This document shows, piece after piece, positions 1 through 8,148 of a DNA stretch of 64,000 nucleotides. The number at the start of each line of letters is the position of its first letter. Position 1 is the first letter of the stretch. The position numbers and the translations under genes are program-made. The notes under the pieces were generated by a model. The model searched no databases and was not told the origin of the DNA. It worked only from the letters and a program-made list of their open reading frames with translations. Source of the stretch: Streptomyces aureus. GTDB taxonomy: Bacteria > Actinomycetota > Actinomycetes > Streptomycetales > Streptomycetaceae. Where the stretch lies: contig NZ_JNZD01000012.1 of the NCBI RefSeq assembly GCF_000725495.1, forward strand, positions 62,001 through 126,000, in the 5' to 3' direction.

Positions 1-48
1 TCTACGGGTACGGCCAGTTCGGCGCGGGCCCCGACCCCCGCGGCGACC

Positions 49-1221
49 TCAGTGCGCCTCGGGACCCACGAGGTGCCGCGCGATGACCATGCGCTGGATC
101 TGATTGGTGCCCTCGACGATCTGCAGCGCCTTCGCCTCGCGCAGGTAGCGCTCGACCGGGAAGTCGGCGGTGTACCCGTACCCGCCCAGGATCTGGACCG
201 CGTCCGTGGTGACCTTCATCGCGCCGTCCGTGCACAGCAGTTTCGCCATGGCCGCCTGCCGGGAGAAGGGCAGGCCCGCGTCCCTCAGCCGGGCGGCGGC
301 CAGGCAGAGCGCGCGGCCCGCCTCGACGTGGGTGGCCATGTCCGCGAGCAGGAACCGAAGGCCCTGGAAGTCCGCGATCCGCCTCCCGAACTGGCGCCGG
401 CCGGTGGCGTACGCGACGGCCTCGTCCAGCGCGGCCTGGGCCACCCCGGTCGCGCAGGCGGCGATGCCGAGCCGTCCGGAGTCGAGCGCGGACAGGGCGA
501 CGGCGAACCCCTGGCCCTCGCCACCGAGGCGGCGGTCGTCGGAGACCCGCACCCCGTCGAGGTGGATCTGCGCGGTCGGCGAGCCCTTCATGCCCATCTT
601 GCGTTCGGGCGGCGCGGCCCGCAGGCCGTCGGCGTCGCCGGGCACCAGGAAGGCGGTGATGCCGTGCCTGCCCTCGCCGCCGGTGCGCGCGAACACCGCG
701 TAGAAGTCGGCCACTCCGCCGTGGGTGATCCAGGCCTTGGTGCCGGTGAGCAGCCAGTCGTCGCCCTGTCGCACCGCCTTGGTCCGCAGGGCCGCGGCGT
801 CGGACCCCGAGGACGGTTCGGAGAGGCAGTACGCGCCGAGCAGACCGCCGCCGAGCATCGCGGGCAGGTGCTCGGCCCGCTGCGGCCCGGTCCCGTGGTG
901 CGCGAGCGCGTGGCAGGCCAGGGTGTGGACGCTGACCCCGAGCCCCACCGTGAGGCGGGCGTGGGCGAGCTCCTCGAGGACCTGGAGGTAGACCTCGTAG
1001 GGCTGGTCGCCGCCCCCGTACGCGGAGTCGTACGGCAGTCCGAGGAGGCCGGACTCCGAGAGCAGCCGGAAGAGCGCGCGCGGGAAGCGCCCGGCGTCCT
1101 CCTCCTCGGCCGCGTCGGGGGCGATCTCGCGGCGGGCGATGTCGCGGACGAGGGCGATCAGCTCCCGGGCCTCGTCCGTGGGCAGCCGGCGGTCCACCGG
1201 CTGCGGGGCGTGATCGGGCAC
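49..1221 (-). CDS. Acyl-CoA dehydrogenase
   Basis: Predicted FAD flavoenzyme that oxidises acyl-CoA thioesters to enoyl-CoA, passing electrons to ETF, in fatty acid or branched-chain acyl-CoA breakdown. The 390-residue length is normal for the family. Visible motifs are CLSEPSSGSDAAA near residue 131 (FAD/substrate loop), RQFGRRIADFQGLRF near 275, and the C-terminal ILGGYGY...EGTNQIQ block near 345-377, whose Glu is the usual catalytic base. The GTG start at 1221 is chosen because AGGAG lies 7 bases upstream; the open frame extends further but that part looks non-coding. A TetR gene lies upstream on the same strand, across a 260-base gap that holds a chitinase-like promoter block. Acyl chain specificity cannot be read from the sequence. 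Confidence 0.92.
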   Translation of the reverse strand: MPDHAPQPVDRRLPTDEARELIALVRDIARREIAPDAAEEEDAGRFPRALFRLLSESGLLGLPYDSAYGGGDQPYEVYLQVLEELAHARLTVGLGVSVHTLACHALAHHGTGPQRAEHLPAMLGGGLLGAYCLSEPSSGSDAAALRTKAVRQGDDWLLTGTKAWITHGGVADFYAVFARTGGEGRHGITAFLVPGDADGLRAAPPERKMGMKGSPTAQIHLDGVRVSDDRRLGGEGQGFAVALSALDSGRLGIAACATGVAQAALDEAVAYATGRRQFGRRIADFQGLRFLLADMATHVEAGRALCLAAARLRDAGLPFSRQAAMAKLLCTDGAMKVTTDAVQILGGYGYTADFPVERYLREAKALQIVEGTNQIQRMVIARHLVGPEAH

Positions 1222-1436
1222 GGCGGCGCTCCTGACGGGTCGGCACACCGGCGGACGGGCGCCCGGAGGCGGGGCCGCCGGCTCTCGGCTGGCCCCGCCG
1301 ATGCTCCCGCCCCGGATCAGGGAACTCGGCGAACGGGGGCCGTGGCGCCGGGAGTACGCCCGAACGGAGGCACGCCCGCGGCGGCGGTCCGCCGGCGGAA
1401 TGCCTGACCGGACCACCCGCCGCGTCGATCCGGAAT

Positions 1437-1477
1437 TGGTCCGAACCATTGACAGGGTGGTCTAGTCCTCATAGGGT
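1437..1477 (+). promoter_or_regulatory. Orphan chitinase-type promoter with direct repeats
   Basis: TGGTCCGAACC (1437-1447) and TGGTCTAGTCC (1458-1468) form a direct repeat with 21-base spacing. TTGACA (1449-1454) lies between them, and TAGGGT (1472-1477) follows 17 bases later as a -10. This matches the known layout of Streptomyces chitinase promoters, whose repeats also resemble DasR (dre) sites. Nothing on the plus strand follows: the convergent tetR stop begins at 1482. Seen directly: repeats and promoter hexamers. Inferred: remnant of a lost chitinase gene. Confidence 0.6.
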
Positions 1478-1481
1478 TCCG

Positions 1482-2138
1482 TCAGTCCCGCCGGGCGTCG
1501 GGCGGGGCCGCGTAGGAGGGGTCGAGTTCCTCGACGGCACGCATCGCGCCCCCCAGCATCTTCACCAGCAGTTCGCGCATGGTCTCGCGCGGCAGCACCG
1601 GATGGCCGATCCAGTCGAGGGTGGCGCCCTCCACACTGTGCAGCCAGCCCAGCAGGGCGATGCGCGGCAGCGGGCCGACCCGGTCCCGGCCGTACGCCCC
1701 TTCGGCGATCGTCGAGACGATGGCGTCGCGCACGCCCTCGCGTATCGCCTGCACCTCACTGTCGAAGCCCACGCCGCCCGCGATGATCGTGCGATAGGCG
1801 GCCTGGTTCTGCTCGGCGTACCGGAGATAGCCGTCGATCGTGCGCTGGACCCGCTCCACCGGCGGGAGTTCCGCGCCGTCGGCGGCCCGGGAGACCAGAT
1901 CCGCGACCGAGTCCTCGACGATGGCGAGGTAGTAGCCGCGCTTGGACTTGAAGTAGTAGTAGATCAGCCCCTTGGCGACGTGCGCCTGCCGTGCGATGTC
2001 GTCCATCGACAGCGCGTCGTACGACGTGTCGGCGAACAACTTCCGCCCGATGGCGATGAGTTCGGCGCGGCGCGCCAGCGAACGATCGGTTCCCCGCGCC
2101 CGGGGGCGGTCGATCTCGTACTGTTGACTCTTATTCAA
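1482..2138 (-). CDS. TetR/AcrR family transcriptional regulator
   Basis: DNA-binding repressor of the TetR type, 218 residues. The N-terminal helix-turn-helix occupies about residues 22-68, with the hallmark IARQAHVAKGLIYYYFKSK. The remainder is a helical ligand and dimerisation domain ending in an acidic, alanine-rich tail. The start is uncertain. I prefer TTG at 2138, preceded by AGGG and giving an N terminus MNKSQQYEIDR; the frame stays open to 2204. It is co-directional with the acyl-CoA dehydrogenase 260 bases downstream, so it could regulate that gene, but no operator pair that would prove this is visible. Confidence 0.88.
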   Translation of the reverse strand: MNKSQQYEIDRPRARGTDRSLARRAELIAIGRKLFADTSYDALSMDDIARQAHVAKGLIYYYFKSKRGYYLAIVEDSVADLVSRAADGAELPPVERVQRTIDGYLRYAEQNQAAYRTIIAGGVGFDSEVQAIREGVRDAIVSTIAEGAYGRDRVGPLPRIALLGWLHSVEGATLDWIGHPVLPRETMRELLVKMLGGAMRAVEELDPSYAAPPDARRD

Positions 2139-2268
2139 TTTCGGCCCTGGTCTCCAACTGCCGACGGAACATGCGCAGTATGGCAGAACCGTGCCGACCG
2201 TCATCCGGGGGCGATCGGCGGCCGCCCGATACGGTACGGCCGTGCGCCCCGCCGTCGGCGGGGGCCCC

Positions 2269-2415
2269 TCAGATCAGTCCGAGCCGCGTCACCAGGACCG
2301 CCACGGCCACCACGAGGACCCAGCCCAGGACGTGTTCGAGGATCTTCGGGCCATGCTCCTCGGGGCCTCCGGTGCGGGCACGGAGACGAGGGGCGGTGAC
2401 GGGGCTCGCGGTCAT
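2269..2415 (-). CDS. SCO1431-family small membrane protein
   Basis: A 48-residue protein with a hydrophilic N terminus (TASPVTAPRLRARTGGPEEHG) and one transmembrane helix near the C terminus (VLGWVLVVAVAVLVTRLGLI). It resembles the small actinobacterial membrane family named after SCO1431, found at this chromosomal position. The ATG at 2415 is chosen because the part of the frame upstream of it does not look coding; a clear ribosome binding site is not visible. Function unknown. Confidence 0.7.
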   Translation of the reverse strand: MTASPVTAPRLRARTGGPEEHGPKILEHVLGWVLVVAVAVLVTRLGLI

Positions 2416-2571
2416 GGCATCTCGCTGACGTAGTGGTGCGCTGGCGTCCCCCGCCTCGCGTCGGCTCCCCTCCGACCCGACCCACCATGCCACCGGATCC
2501 GCCACCACCGGTAGAGACCCTGGTCACGTCCGCAGGCCGACGGGCCGCGCGGCCCGTCCGTTCCGCCCGGC

Positions 2572-2645
2572 GGGCAGGGCGTGTGGGTCGCGTCACACAC
2601 CCCTGCCCCTGTCCCCCGCGGGGCCCGGGCGGCCGGGGCCCCGCG
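2572..2645 (-). terminator. Tandem hairpins after the C39 peptidase gene
   Basis: A perfect stem CGCGGGGCCC (2617-2626) / GGGCCCCGCG (2636-2645) with a 9-base loop lies just beyond the peptidase stop at 2687. A second, bulged hairpin (GGCAGGG...CCCTGCC, about 2573-2607) follows it. There is no U-tract, as is common in Streptomyces. The rest of 2416-2686 shows nothing coding. Confidence 0.6.
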
Positions 2646-2686
2646 TGGACGGCAGCTCCCCGCCGGACGCGGGAGCCGCCCTCAGG

Positions 2687-4039
2687 TCATCGGACACCGA
2701 CCGCCGCGAGCGCCTTGCGCTGCCGGGCGGAGGGATGCGCCGGGAAGTACAGGTAGCAGACGCCGCCGGTGCCGGAGACGACCTTCCCGGACGCGTTGTA
2801 GCGCTTGGTCCGCAGCCAGATGTTCTCCCACTCGGAGCGCTTGTAGACCCGGCGCACCGCGTCGTCGCCGGGCGACGCCGGGTCGTTGGCGATGACGTCG
2901 CCGTCCGCGGTGAACCCTATGACCGTCATGAGGTGGCCCGAGGTGCCGTACCCCGCACCCGTCAGCTCGGTCTTGAGGAACGACTGGGACGTTATGGCCG
3001 GGATGCCCGCGGCGATCAGCGTCTCCAGGTCGGTCAGCGAGCCGAGCCGGGTGACCACGCCCTGGAGGTCCTTGTACGTGGCCGCGTAGGCGGCGTTGAA
3101 GGGCCAGTTGCCGCAGCCCGCGTACTGGTAGTCGTACGTGGAGCGGGCCGCGAGGCACACCTGCGGGTCGGCGTAGGAGGGGTCGACCCAGGCGAGCTGC
3201 TCGGCGGTGGGCCTGCGCCCCCAGTACTCGATGATCATCTGCGAGGAGGTGGGGCTGCACCAGGCCTCGCCGCCGTTGTCGTACTCGGGGTACTGACCGG
3301 CGTGGATCTCCTGCGAGTAGCGCGGCACGTTCAGCTCCTGGGCGAGGCCCGGGGCCGAGGCGGGGACCGTGAAGCGGTCCGGGATGTCGGAGCCCATCGC
3401 GCCGAGGCGCCACACGGTGGGCGTGCTCTTCGTCCCCGGGGCGCGGTAGAGCGTCAGGCGCAGCCGGTAGGAGACGAGGCGCAGGCCCGAGGCGGCGTCG
3501 TCGATGGAGAAGGTGTCCGTCCAGATGGTGCTGCGGCCGTCGGTCTGGTCGTCCACGGAGGTGCGCCGGATGTCCTGGTCGCCGGAGGCCCAGCGGCCCA
3601 TCACGTACCAGGGCGTGTCCGTGCCGTCGGAGTAGGTTCCGGTCAGCTCGACCTGGAGCCAGGTGCCGGCCGGGGTGTGGGCGTTCCAGGAGGCGATGAC
3701 CTCCGTGGCGGGGACCGAGAGCCGGTGGACCGGAGAGGTCCAGGTCGCGTACTCCCAGGCGGCCGTCCTGCCGGTGTGCGGGTCGGTGTAGTCCGTCGTG
3801 CCGGCCGGGGCGGCGACGACCAGGCCGGGGCGCACGCCCGGCACGGCCCGCGTGCCCGCCGCGCCGCCCGAGCGCCAGTCGCTGTACGAGGTCCAGGCCC
3901 GGTTGTCGACGAGACCTCCGGCGGCTCTGGTCCGGCGGGCCGGAGCGGCGGCGGCCGCGGGGCCCGCGGCCCCCACCGCCGCCGCGGCGACCGCGGCGGC
4001 CAGGACGATTCTGCGGGACGGCTGTTCGGCTCTGCTCAT
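2687..4039 (-). CDS. Exported C39-like cysteine peptidase (Peptidase_C39_2 type)
   Basis: 450-residue exported protein. The N terminus is Tat-like (PSRRIVLAAAVAAAA, about residues 7-21), followed by an Ala-rich processing region. Residues from about 40 to 235 form a beta-rich region of unknown role. The papain-like domain follows: catalytic Cys261 in EAWCSPTSSQM, His369 in SGHLMTVIGF, and an Asn/Asp in IANDPAS about 15 residues later, in the order expected for a C39-type peptidase. The ATG at 4039 leaves the twin-arginine signal near the N terminus. It is monocistronic, bounded by hairpins. Members of this family are exported by high-GC actinobacteria; the substrate is unknown. Confidence 0.82.
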   Translation of the reverse strand: MSRAEQPSRRIVLAAAVAAAAVGAAGPAAAAAPARRTRAAGGLVDNRAWTSYSDWRSGGAAGTRAVPGVRPGLVVAAPAGTTDYTDPHTGRTAAWEYATWTSPVHRLSVPATEVIASWNAHTPAGTWLQVELTGTYSDGTDTPWYVMGRWASGDQDIRRTSVDDQTDGRSTIWTDTFSIDDAASGLRLVSYRLRLTLYRAPGTKSTPTVWRLGAMGSDIPDRFTVPASAPGLAQELNVPRYSQEIHAGQYPEYDNGGEAWCSPTSSQMIIEYWGRRPTAEQLAWVDPSYADPQVCLAARSTYDYQYAGCGNWPFNAAYAATYKDLQGVVTRLGSLTDLETLIAAGIPAITSQSFLKTELTGAGYGTSGHLMTVIGFTADGDVIANDPASPGDDAVRRVYKRSEWENIWLRTKRYNASGKVVSGTGGVCYLYFPAHPSARQRKALAAVGVR

Positions 4040-4187
4040 GGGTGGAGAACCCCCAGGGGTGTCCGGAACGGGCGGGCCCAGTGCTCTGTCGTGCGCCAAC
4101 TATGGACGCCGGAGGGCGACTTCTGCCAGCACTTCGGCCCGCGCCGCGCCCACCAATATTGGCCTGGACCACTGGCATGACCTGGGA

Positions 4188-4221
4188 CGCCCCGGTCCCG
4201 GCGGGTGCCGGGACCGGGGCG
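4188..4221 (-). terminator. Terminator of the APC permease gene
   Basis: Perfect 15-base stem (4188-4202 with 4207-4221) and a GGGT tetraloop, 9 bases beyond the permease stop codon at 4230. Confidence 0.8.
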
Positions 4222-4229
4222 GAGGCCGG

Positions 4230-5771
4230 TCAGACGAGGTCCATGGCCGCGACCTCGTCGGGGCGGCCGTAGCTGACGGGGCCCTGGAAGCGGCGGCGGG
4301 CGGTGGCGAACCACCACACCGTCGCGACGATCAGCACCACGGCCAGGGCGATCGAGGCGTAGTTGAAGTTGTCCCCGGTGATCGGCGAGGTCTGGGGCAG
4401 CATGAAGAGCACGCTGCTGGCGAGGATCCAGGTCACGGCCACCCAGCCGACGGGCTTGCTCCAGCGACCCAGGTTCCAGGGACCGGGCTGGAAGTCGTCC
4501 CCGAGCCGCAGCCGCAGGAACACCGGCACGGCGTAGGCGAGGAAGAGTCCGACGACGTTGACGCTGACGATGGCCGTGAAGGCGGTGTGCGACCACCATC
4601 CGGGCAGCACGAGGGCCAGGGAGCAGGCGACCGCCAGCCAGACGGCCTTGACGGGGGTCCGGGTGCGCGGCGAGACGGAGTGCCACCAGCGCGAGCCCGG
4701 CATGGCGCCGTCCCGGGAGAAGGCGAAGATCTGCCGGGTGTTGCTGGTCAGGTTGGCGAGCCCGCAGAAGAGCATGGACCCGATCACGATGAGCAGGATG
4801 AACTTAGCCATGCCCATGCCAAGCCCATCGATGAGGATCTGCACGGGCGGCGCCGAGGAGGCGGCGACCCGGTCATAATCGTGAATGCTGTACACAAGGG
4901 CAAGCATGAGGATGAGTCCCGTGATCGCCGAATAGGCTATCGAACGGGTGATCCCCTTCGGCGCGTTGACCGTGGCCCGCACCGTTTCCTCGGACATGTG
5001 GAAGCTGCCGTCGAAGCCGGTGAACGTCCAGCTGGTGACCAGCAGGCCGAGCATCCCTCCGTAAATCCCGTTCGTGAAACCGGTGTTGTTCGCGAAATGG
5101 GTGACGAACGAGGCCGACTGGTGGTCGTCGGGCATCACGACGAGTGTGCTCACGATCACGACGAGCCCGATCAGCAGCCACCACACGGAGATCCGGTTCA
5201 GCACGGCGACGAGCTGGACCGTGTAGGTATTGGCCAAACCCTGGAGCACGATGATCAGCGCCGTGATCAGAACCGTCTGCTCGGCCGTCGGCTCGTACGA
5301 GTGCCACTGCAGAGCGACGAACGCCTGGATGAAGGTGGCGGCCGCGTATCCGGTGGCCGCGGTGCCGCCGACCTGACCCACGAAATTCAGCCAGCCGGTG
5401 TACCAGGACCAGGCACCCTTGTGCCGCTTGGCCAGCTTGCCCGCCGAGAAATAGAGGGCCCCGCTGGTCGGATAGGCGGACGCCACCTCCGCCATCGCGG
5501 CGCCGATGAAGAGCACCATCACGGAGACGCCGATCCAGCCGAACACGAGAATGCGCGGGCCGCCGGCGTTCATTCCGAAACCGAAGGACGAGAAAATACC
5601 GGAGATGATATTGATGATGGTGAAGGAGATGGCGAAATTGTCGAACGCCTGGAATCGACGGGTGAGCTTTCTCGGATATCCCATCGCATGCAGTGTCGCA
5701 TCGTCGTCGAAGGCGGCGATCTCCTTTCCGGCTCCCGTTCTCCGGTCCGGGGTCGATATTCGTTCCGACAC
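4230..5771 (-). CDS. APC-superfamily amino acid permease
   Basis: Polytopic membrane transporter of 513 residues with about 12 hydrophobic segments. The N terminus has the conserved start of APC carriers (FDNFAISFTIINIISGIFSS), followed by the glycine-rich TM1 turn and an ALYFSAGKLAKR loop as in GABA/choline-type permeases. A central block, SWTFTGFDGSFHMSEE, is also typical of that subgroup. The GTG start at 5771 has GAGAGG 5 bases upstream. The hypothetical gene upstream ends 53 bases away, so the two may be co-transcribed. The substrate is probably an amino acid or an amine; this cannot be settled by reading. Confidence 0.85.
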   Translation of the reverse strand: MSERISTPDRRTGAGKEIAAFDDDATLHAMGYPRKLTRRFQAFDNFAISFTIINIISGIFSSFGFGMNAGGPRILVFGWIGVSVMVLFIGAAMAEVASAYPTSGALYFSAGKLAKRHKGAWSWYTGWLNFVGQVGGTAATGYAAATFIQAFVALQWHSYEPTAEQTVLITALIIVLQGLANTYTVQLVAVLNRISVWWLLIGLVVIVSTLVVMPDDHQSASFVTHFANNTGFTNGIYGGMLGLLVTSWTFTGFDGSFHMSEETVRATVNAPKGITRSIAYSAITGLILMLALVYSIHDYDRVAASSAPPVQILIDGLGMGMAKFILLIVIGSMLFCGLANLTSNTRQIFAFSRDGAMPGSRWWHSVSPRTRTPVKAVWLAVACSLALVLPGWWSHTAFTAIVSVNVVGLFLAYAVPVFLRLRLGDDFQPGPWNLGRWSKPVGWVAVTWILASSVLFMLPQTSPITGDNFNYASIALAVVLIVATVWWFATARRRFQGPVSYGRPDEVAAMDLV

Positions 5772-5824
5772 GGCTGACCTCTCTCTCGGGGGGGGTGGTT
5801 CGGGGCAGCGGGGAGGGCCGGCGG

Positions 5825-6781
5825 TCAGCCGGCCCCCGGTACGGGCAGGCCGCAGGCGCGGCGGGCACGGGAGAGCTGGTCCTCGGGTTCGCCGAACACG
5901 CTCCACGGCATGCGGCAGGCGTAGGGCCCCATGGCCATGAACACGGCACGGGCCTCGAACTCGCGCTGCGCCATGAAGAGCGCGTGCGCCAGATACGCCA
6001 GGTCGAGCACCGGCGTGAAGCGATATCCGGCCACCTCCGGCAGCCAGTTCTGGTAGATCGCGAGCGCCGTGGAACGCCATTGCGGCTGTTCCCAGGTGCG
6101 GTCGACCAGCAGCTGCGTGGGGTTGTAGCTCTCCACCAGGGCCACCAGCGGCAGCAGCCGCAGCGGCGAGGAGGCGGGGGCGCGCTGGCTCAGGAAGGCG
6201 GCGACGTCCCAGGCCGCGTTGACGGAACCGCCGTGGCGCGTGAAGAAGAAGGCCAGGAACCGGTGATGGCCCTCACGGTTCCAGGGGTCGAGGCGCAGCA
6301 CGTGCGAGAACAGGCGCCAGGGGCCGGGAGGCTGGGTCAGCAGCCCCTGCGGCGCGGGATCGCGCAGGTCGTGCAGCCGGGCCATGGACAGCCGGGCGAC
6401 CCAGGGCGTGGGATCGGCCCGGTCCATCAGCGCGGCCCGGTCGCAGGCCGTCAGCGCGATGCGCTCCAGGGCCTCGGCCCGGTCGTCCTTGGCGTCGGCC
6501 GCGCGCAAGGCCCGCAGGACGGCCACGCGGGCCCACAGCAGGGCGGACTCGGGGGTCTGCTCCTCGGCCAGCCAGCGTTCGGCGAGGTCGGAGTCGGCGG
6601 CCTCGGAGGCGAGGACCAGGGAGCGGTGGGCCCGTAATCCGTAGTCGGAACGGGTCGCCTCCAGGGCTTCGTGGGCGCTCAGATAGCGGCCGGCTCTGAC
6701 ATCCGTGCAGACGCTCGCGAGTCTGCGGTCGTCGGCCGCAGGATGCCACACGTACTGCCCCTCGAATAAACCCGCGGCCAT
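5825..6781 (-). CDS. Hypothetical protein with TPR-like helices
   Basis: About 318 residues, soluble, rich in Ala, Leu, Trp and Arg, with repeated helical segments such as YLSAHEALEATRSDYGLRAH and LLWARVAVLRALRAADAKDD that resemble tetratricopeptide-like helices. No catalytic motif is recognised. The start is uncertain: ATG at 6781 (AGGGG just upstream) is used here, but GTG at 6808 or TTG at 6823 are in frame. It lies 53 bases before the APC permease on the same strand and diverges from the P-loop kinase gene. The role is unknown. Confidence 0.7.
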   Translation of the reverse strand: MAAGLFEGQYVWHPAADDRRLASVCTDVRAGRYLSAHEALEATRSDYGLRAHRSLVLASEAADSDLAERWLAEEQTPESALLWARVAVLRALRAADAKDDRAEALERIALTACDRAALMDRADPTPWVARLSMARLHDLRDPAPQGLLTQPPGPWRLFSHVLRLDPWNREGHHRFLAFFFTRHGGSVNAAWDVAAFLSQRAPASSPLRLLPLVALVESYNPTQLLVDRTWEQPQWRSTALAIYQNWLPEVAGYRFTPVLDLAYLAHALFMAQREFEARAVFMAMGPYACRMPWSVFGEPEDQLSRARRACGLPVPGAG

Positions 6782-7008
6782 CTTCCCCTGTCCATCCCCG
6801 TACGACACTTCGCCGTTCCGCAACAGGAACCCTACTCAGCATCTCCGAGGACCGGAACGCTCTATCCGAAATAGCTGGTTCCGGCGGCCGGAAATCTCTC
6901 CGAAGGGCCCCTCGAGTTGTGGCCCCACGAGTTCTTGAGGATTGTTCAGTGAATGGTTCAATACGACACCATCCTGAACCCGTGGATCCGCTGTGGACGG
7001 CGCCTCGA

Positions 7009-7014
7009 TAGAAT
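7009..7014 (+). promoter_or_regulatory. Candidate -10 box for the P-loop kinase gene
   Basis: TAGAAT fits the Streptomyces -10 consensus and sits 14 bases before the ATG at 7028. No good -35 is visible at 17-18 bases. Confidence 0.35.
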
Positions 7015-7027
7015 GTTCCCCAGGACT

Positions 7028-7681
7028 ATGCCACCCCCGCTCCTCACCCCGGGAAACCCCATTCACGACCTCGCCTCGCGGCTGCGCCGGCTGCCGCCCT
7101 CCTGCGGACCCGTCCGGCTGATCGGCGTGGACGGCCACGCCGGCTCGGGGAAGACCACGTTCGCCGGCTCCCTGGCGGCGGCCCTGGGCGGCGCACCCGT
7201 CCTGCACCTGGACGACATCGCCACCCACGAGGAGCTGTTCGGCTGGACCGGGCGCCTGCTGAGCGGGGTGATGGAGCCGCTGGGACGTGGCGAGACGGCG
7301 CGGTACGCCCCGTACGACTGGACCGCCCGGGCGTTCGGACCTCTCACCGAGCTCCCGGCCGCGCCGGTGGTGCTCCTGGAGGGCGTCGGCGCCGGACGCC
7401 GGGCGCTGCGCCCCTGGCTCGCCCGGCTCCTGTGGATGGAACTGCCGCACGAGCAGGCCTGGGAGCGGGGGCGGCGACGGGACGGCGGGGAACAGAGCGA
7501 CTTCTGGGACGGCTGGGTCCAGGCCGAGCTCCGGCACTTCGCCGAGGACCCCACGCGCCCCTTCGCGGACCATGTGGTGCGGCAGTGTCCCGAGGGGTAC
7601 GAGGTGCTGCCGGGGCCTTCCGGGACGCCTGGACCGGACCAGTTCGTCACGCACCGTGAGGGACCATCCGCAGTGTGCTGA
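7028..7681 (+). CDS. P-loop (uridine kinase-like) phosphotransferase
   Basis: 217 residues. Walker A GHAGSGKTT at residues 36-44 follows a beta strand (VRLIGVD), as in uridine kinase/PRK-type P-loop kinases. HLDDIATHEE and VVLLEGVGAGRR match the substrate-binding and Walker B-like strands of that fold, and a Trp-rich C-terminal part follows. The ATG at 7028 is chosen over an in-frame start at 6953 because AGGA lies 5 bases before it and a -10 box sits at 7009. The substrate is unknown; nucleoside is only one possibility. A structured intergenic segment and hairpin follow the stop. Confidence 0.75.
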   Translation: MPPPLLTPGNPIHDLASRLRRLPPSCGPVRLIGVDGHAGSGKTTFAGSLAAALGGAPVLHLDDIATHEELFGWTGRLLSGVMEPLGRGETARYAPYDWTARAFGPLTELPAAPVVLLEGVGAGRRALRPWLARLLWMELPHEQAWERGRRRDGGEQSDFWDGWVQAELRHFAEDPTRPFADHVVRQCPEGYEVLPGPSGTPGPDQFVTHREGPSAVC

Positions 7682-7689
7682 CGTCGCCT

Positions 7690-7834
7690 GAGCCCGCTCG
7701 GGGCAAGTTGCCTGAGTACCCCAACTCTGCTTGACCAGGGGGCCGTACAGGTCTTGCGTTCTGAAGCAGCGGCCCTTCGGGAGCCGCCCGCAGTCGCGAA
7801 GCCCCCGGTTGTTCCCCCGTGATCGGGGGCTTCG
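7690..7834 (+). ncRNA. Structured intergenic segment, possible small RNA
   Basis: Between the kinase stop and the AAA+ gene there are several potential stems: GAGCCCGCTC/GGGGC near 7691, AGTTG...CAACT at about 7710-7727, GCGGCCC-TTCG-GGAGCCGC near 7767-7785, and a terminal hairpin. TTGACC occurs at about 7730. No open frame with coding character crosses it. It could be the kinase 3' UTR, a small RNA or a leader. It does not fold into a tRNA cloverleaf by eye. Confidence 0.3.
7798..7834 (+). terminator. Strong hairpin terminator
   Basis: GAAGCCCCCG and CGGGGGCTTC form a perfect 10-base stem around a 16-base loop. It ends the kinase transcript or the structured segment before it. 7835-8148 holds no gene that I can support and presumably carries the AAA+ promoter. 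Confidence 0.7.
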
Positions 7835-8148
7835 TTCTGCCCACACCCCCTCTTTCCGGACGCCCCGTGACGCCATCCGCTCACCCTGGGTCACCGTCCG
7901 CGATGCGCCCCGTCCGCTCCCACCTCGTGGAACGTCCTGTGCTGCACCCTTCGGCAGGCCCGGTGACCGCGGGTACCATGCCTCTCGGTGCGACCTTCGG
8001 ACGGCAGCTCTGCCGCACCGCTTCAACTCCCGTCCGTGGCACAGTCGTTCGACCAGAGCTGCCGACGGGCACCGGCCCGGCGGCGAGGGGATGTCCTGAA
8101 CCTCGAGGTACTCCCCGACCATCGGGGGCACGGTTTGTGGGGGACGTG

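Noticed and set aside
2645..4180. Long plus-strand frame opposite the C39 peptidase gene
   Set aside because: Antisense shadow caused by high third-position GC. The minus-strand product has a signal peptide and catalytic residues; the plus-strand translation shows none.
7683..7797. Possible tRNA downstream of the kinase gene
   Set aside because: No cloverleaf with acceptor, anticodon and T arms could be drawn; the T-loop consensus and CCA context are missing.
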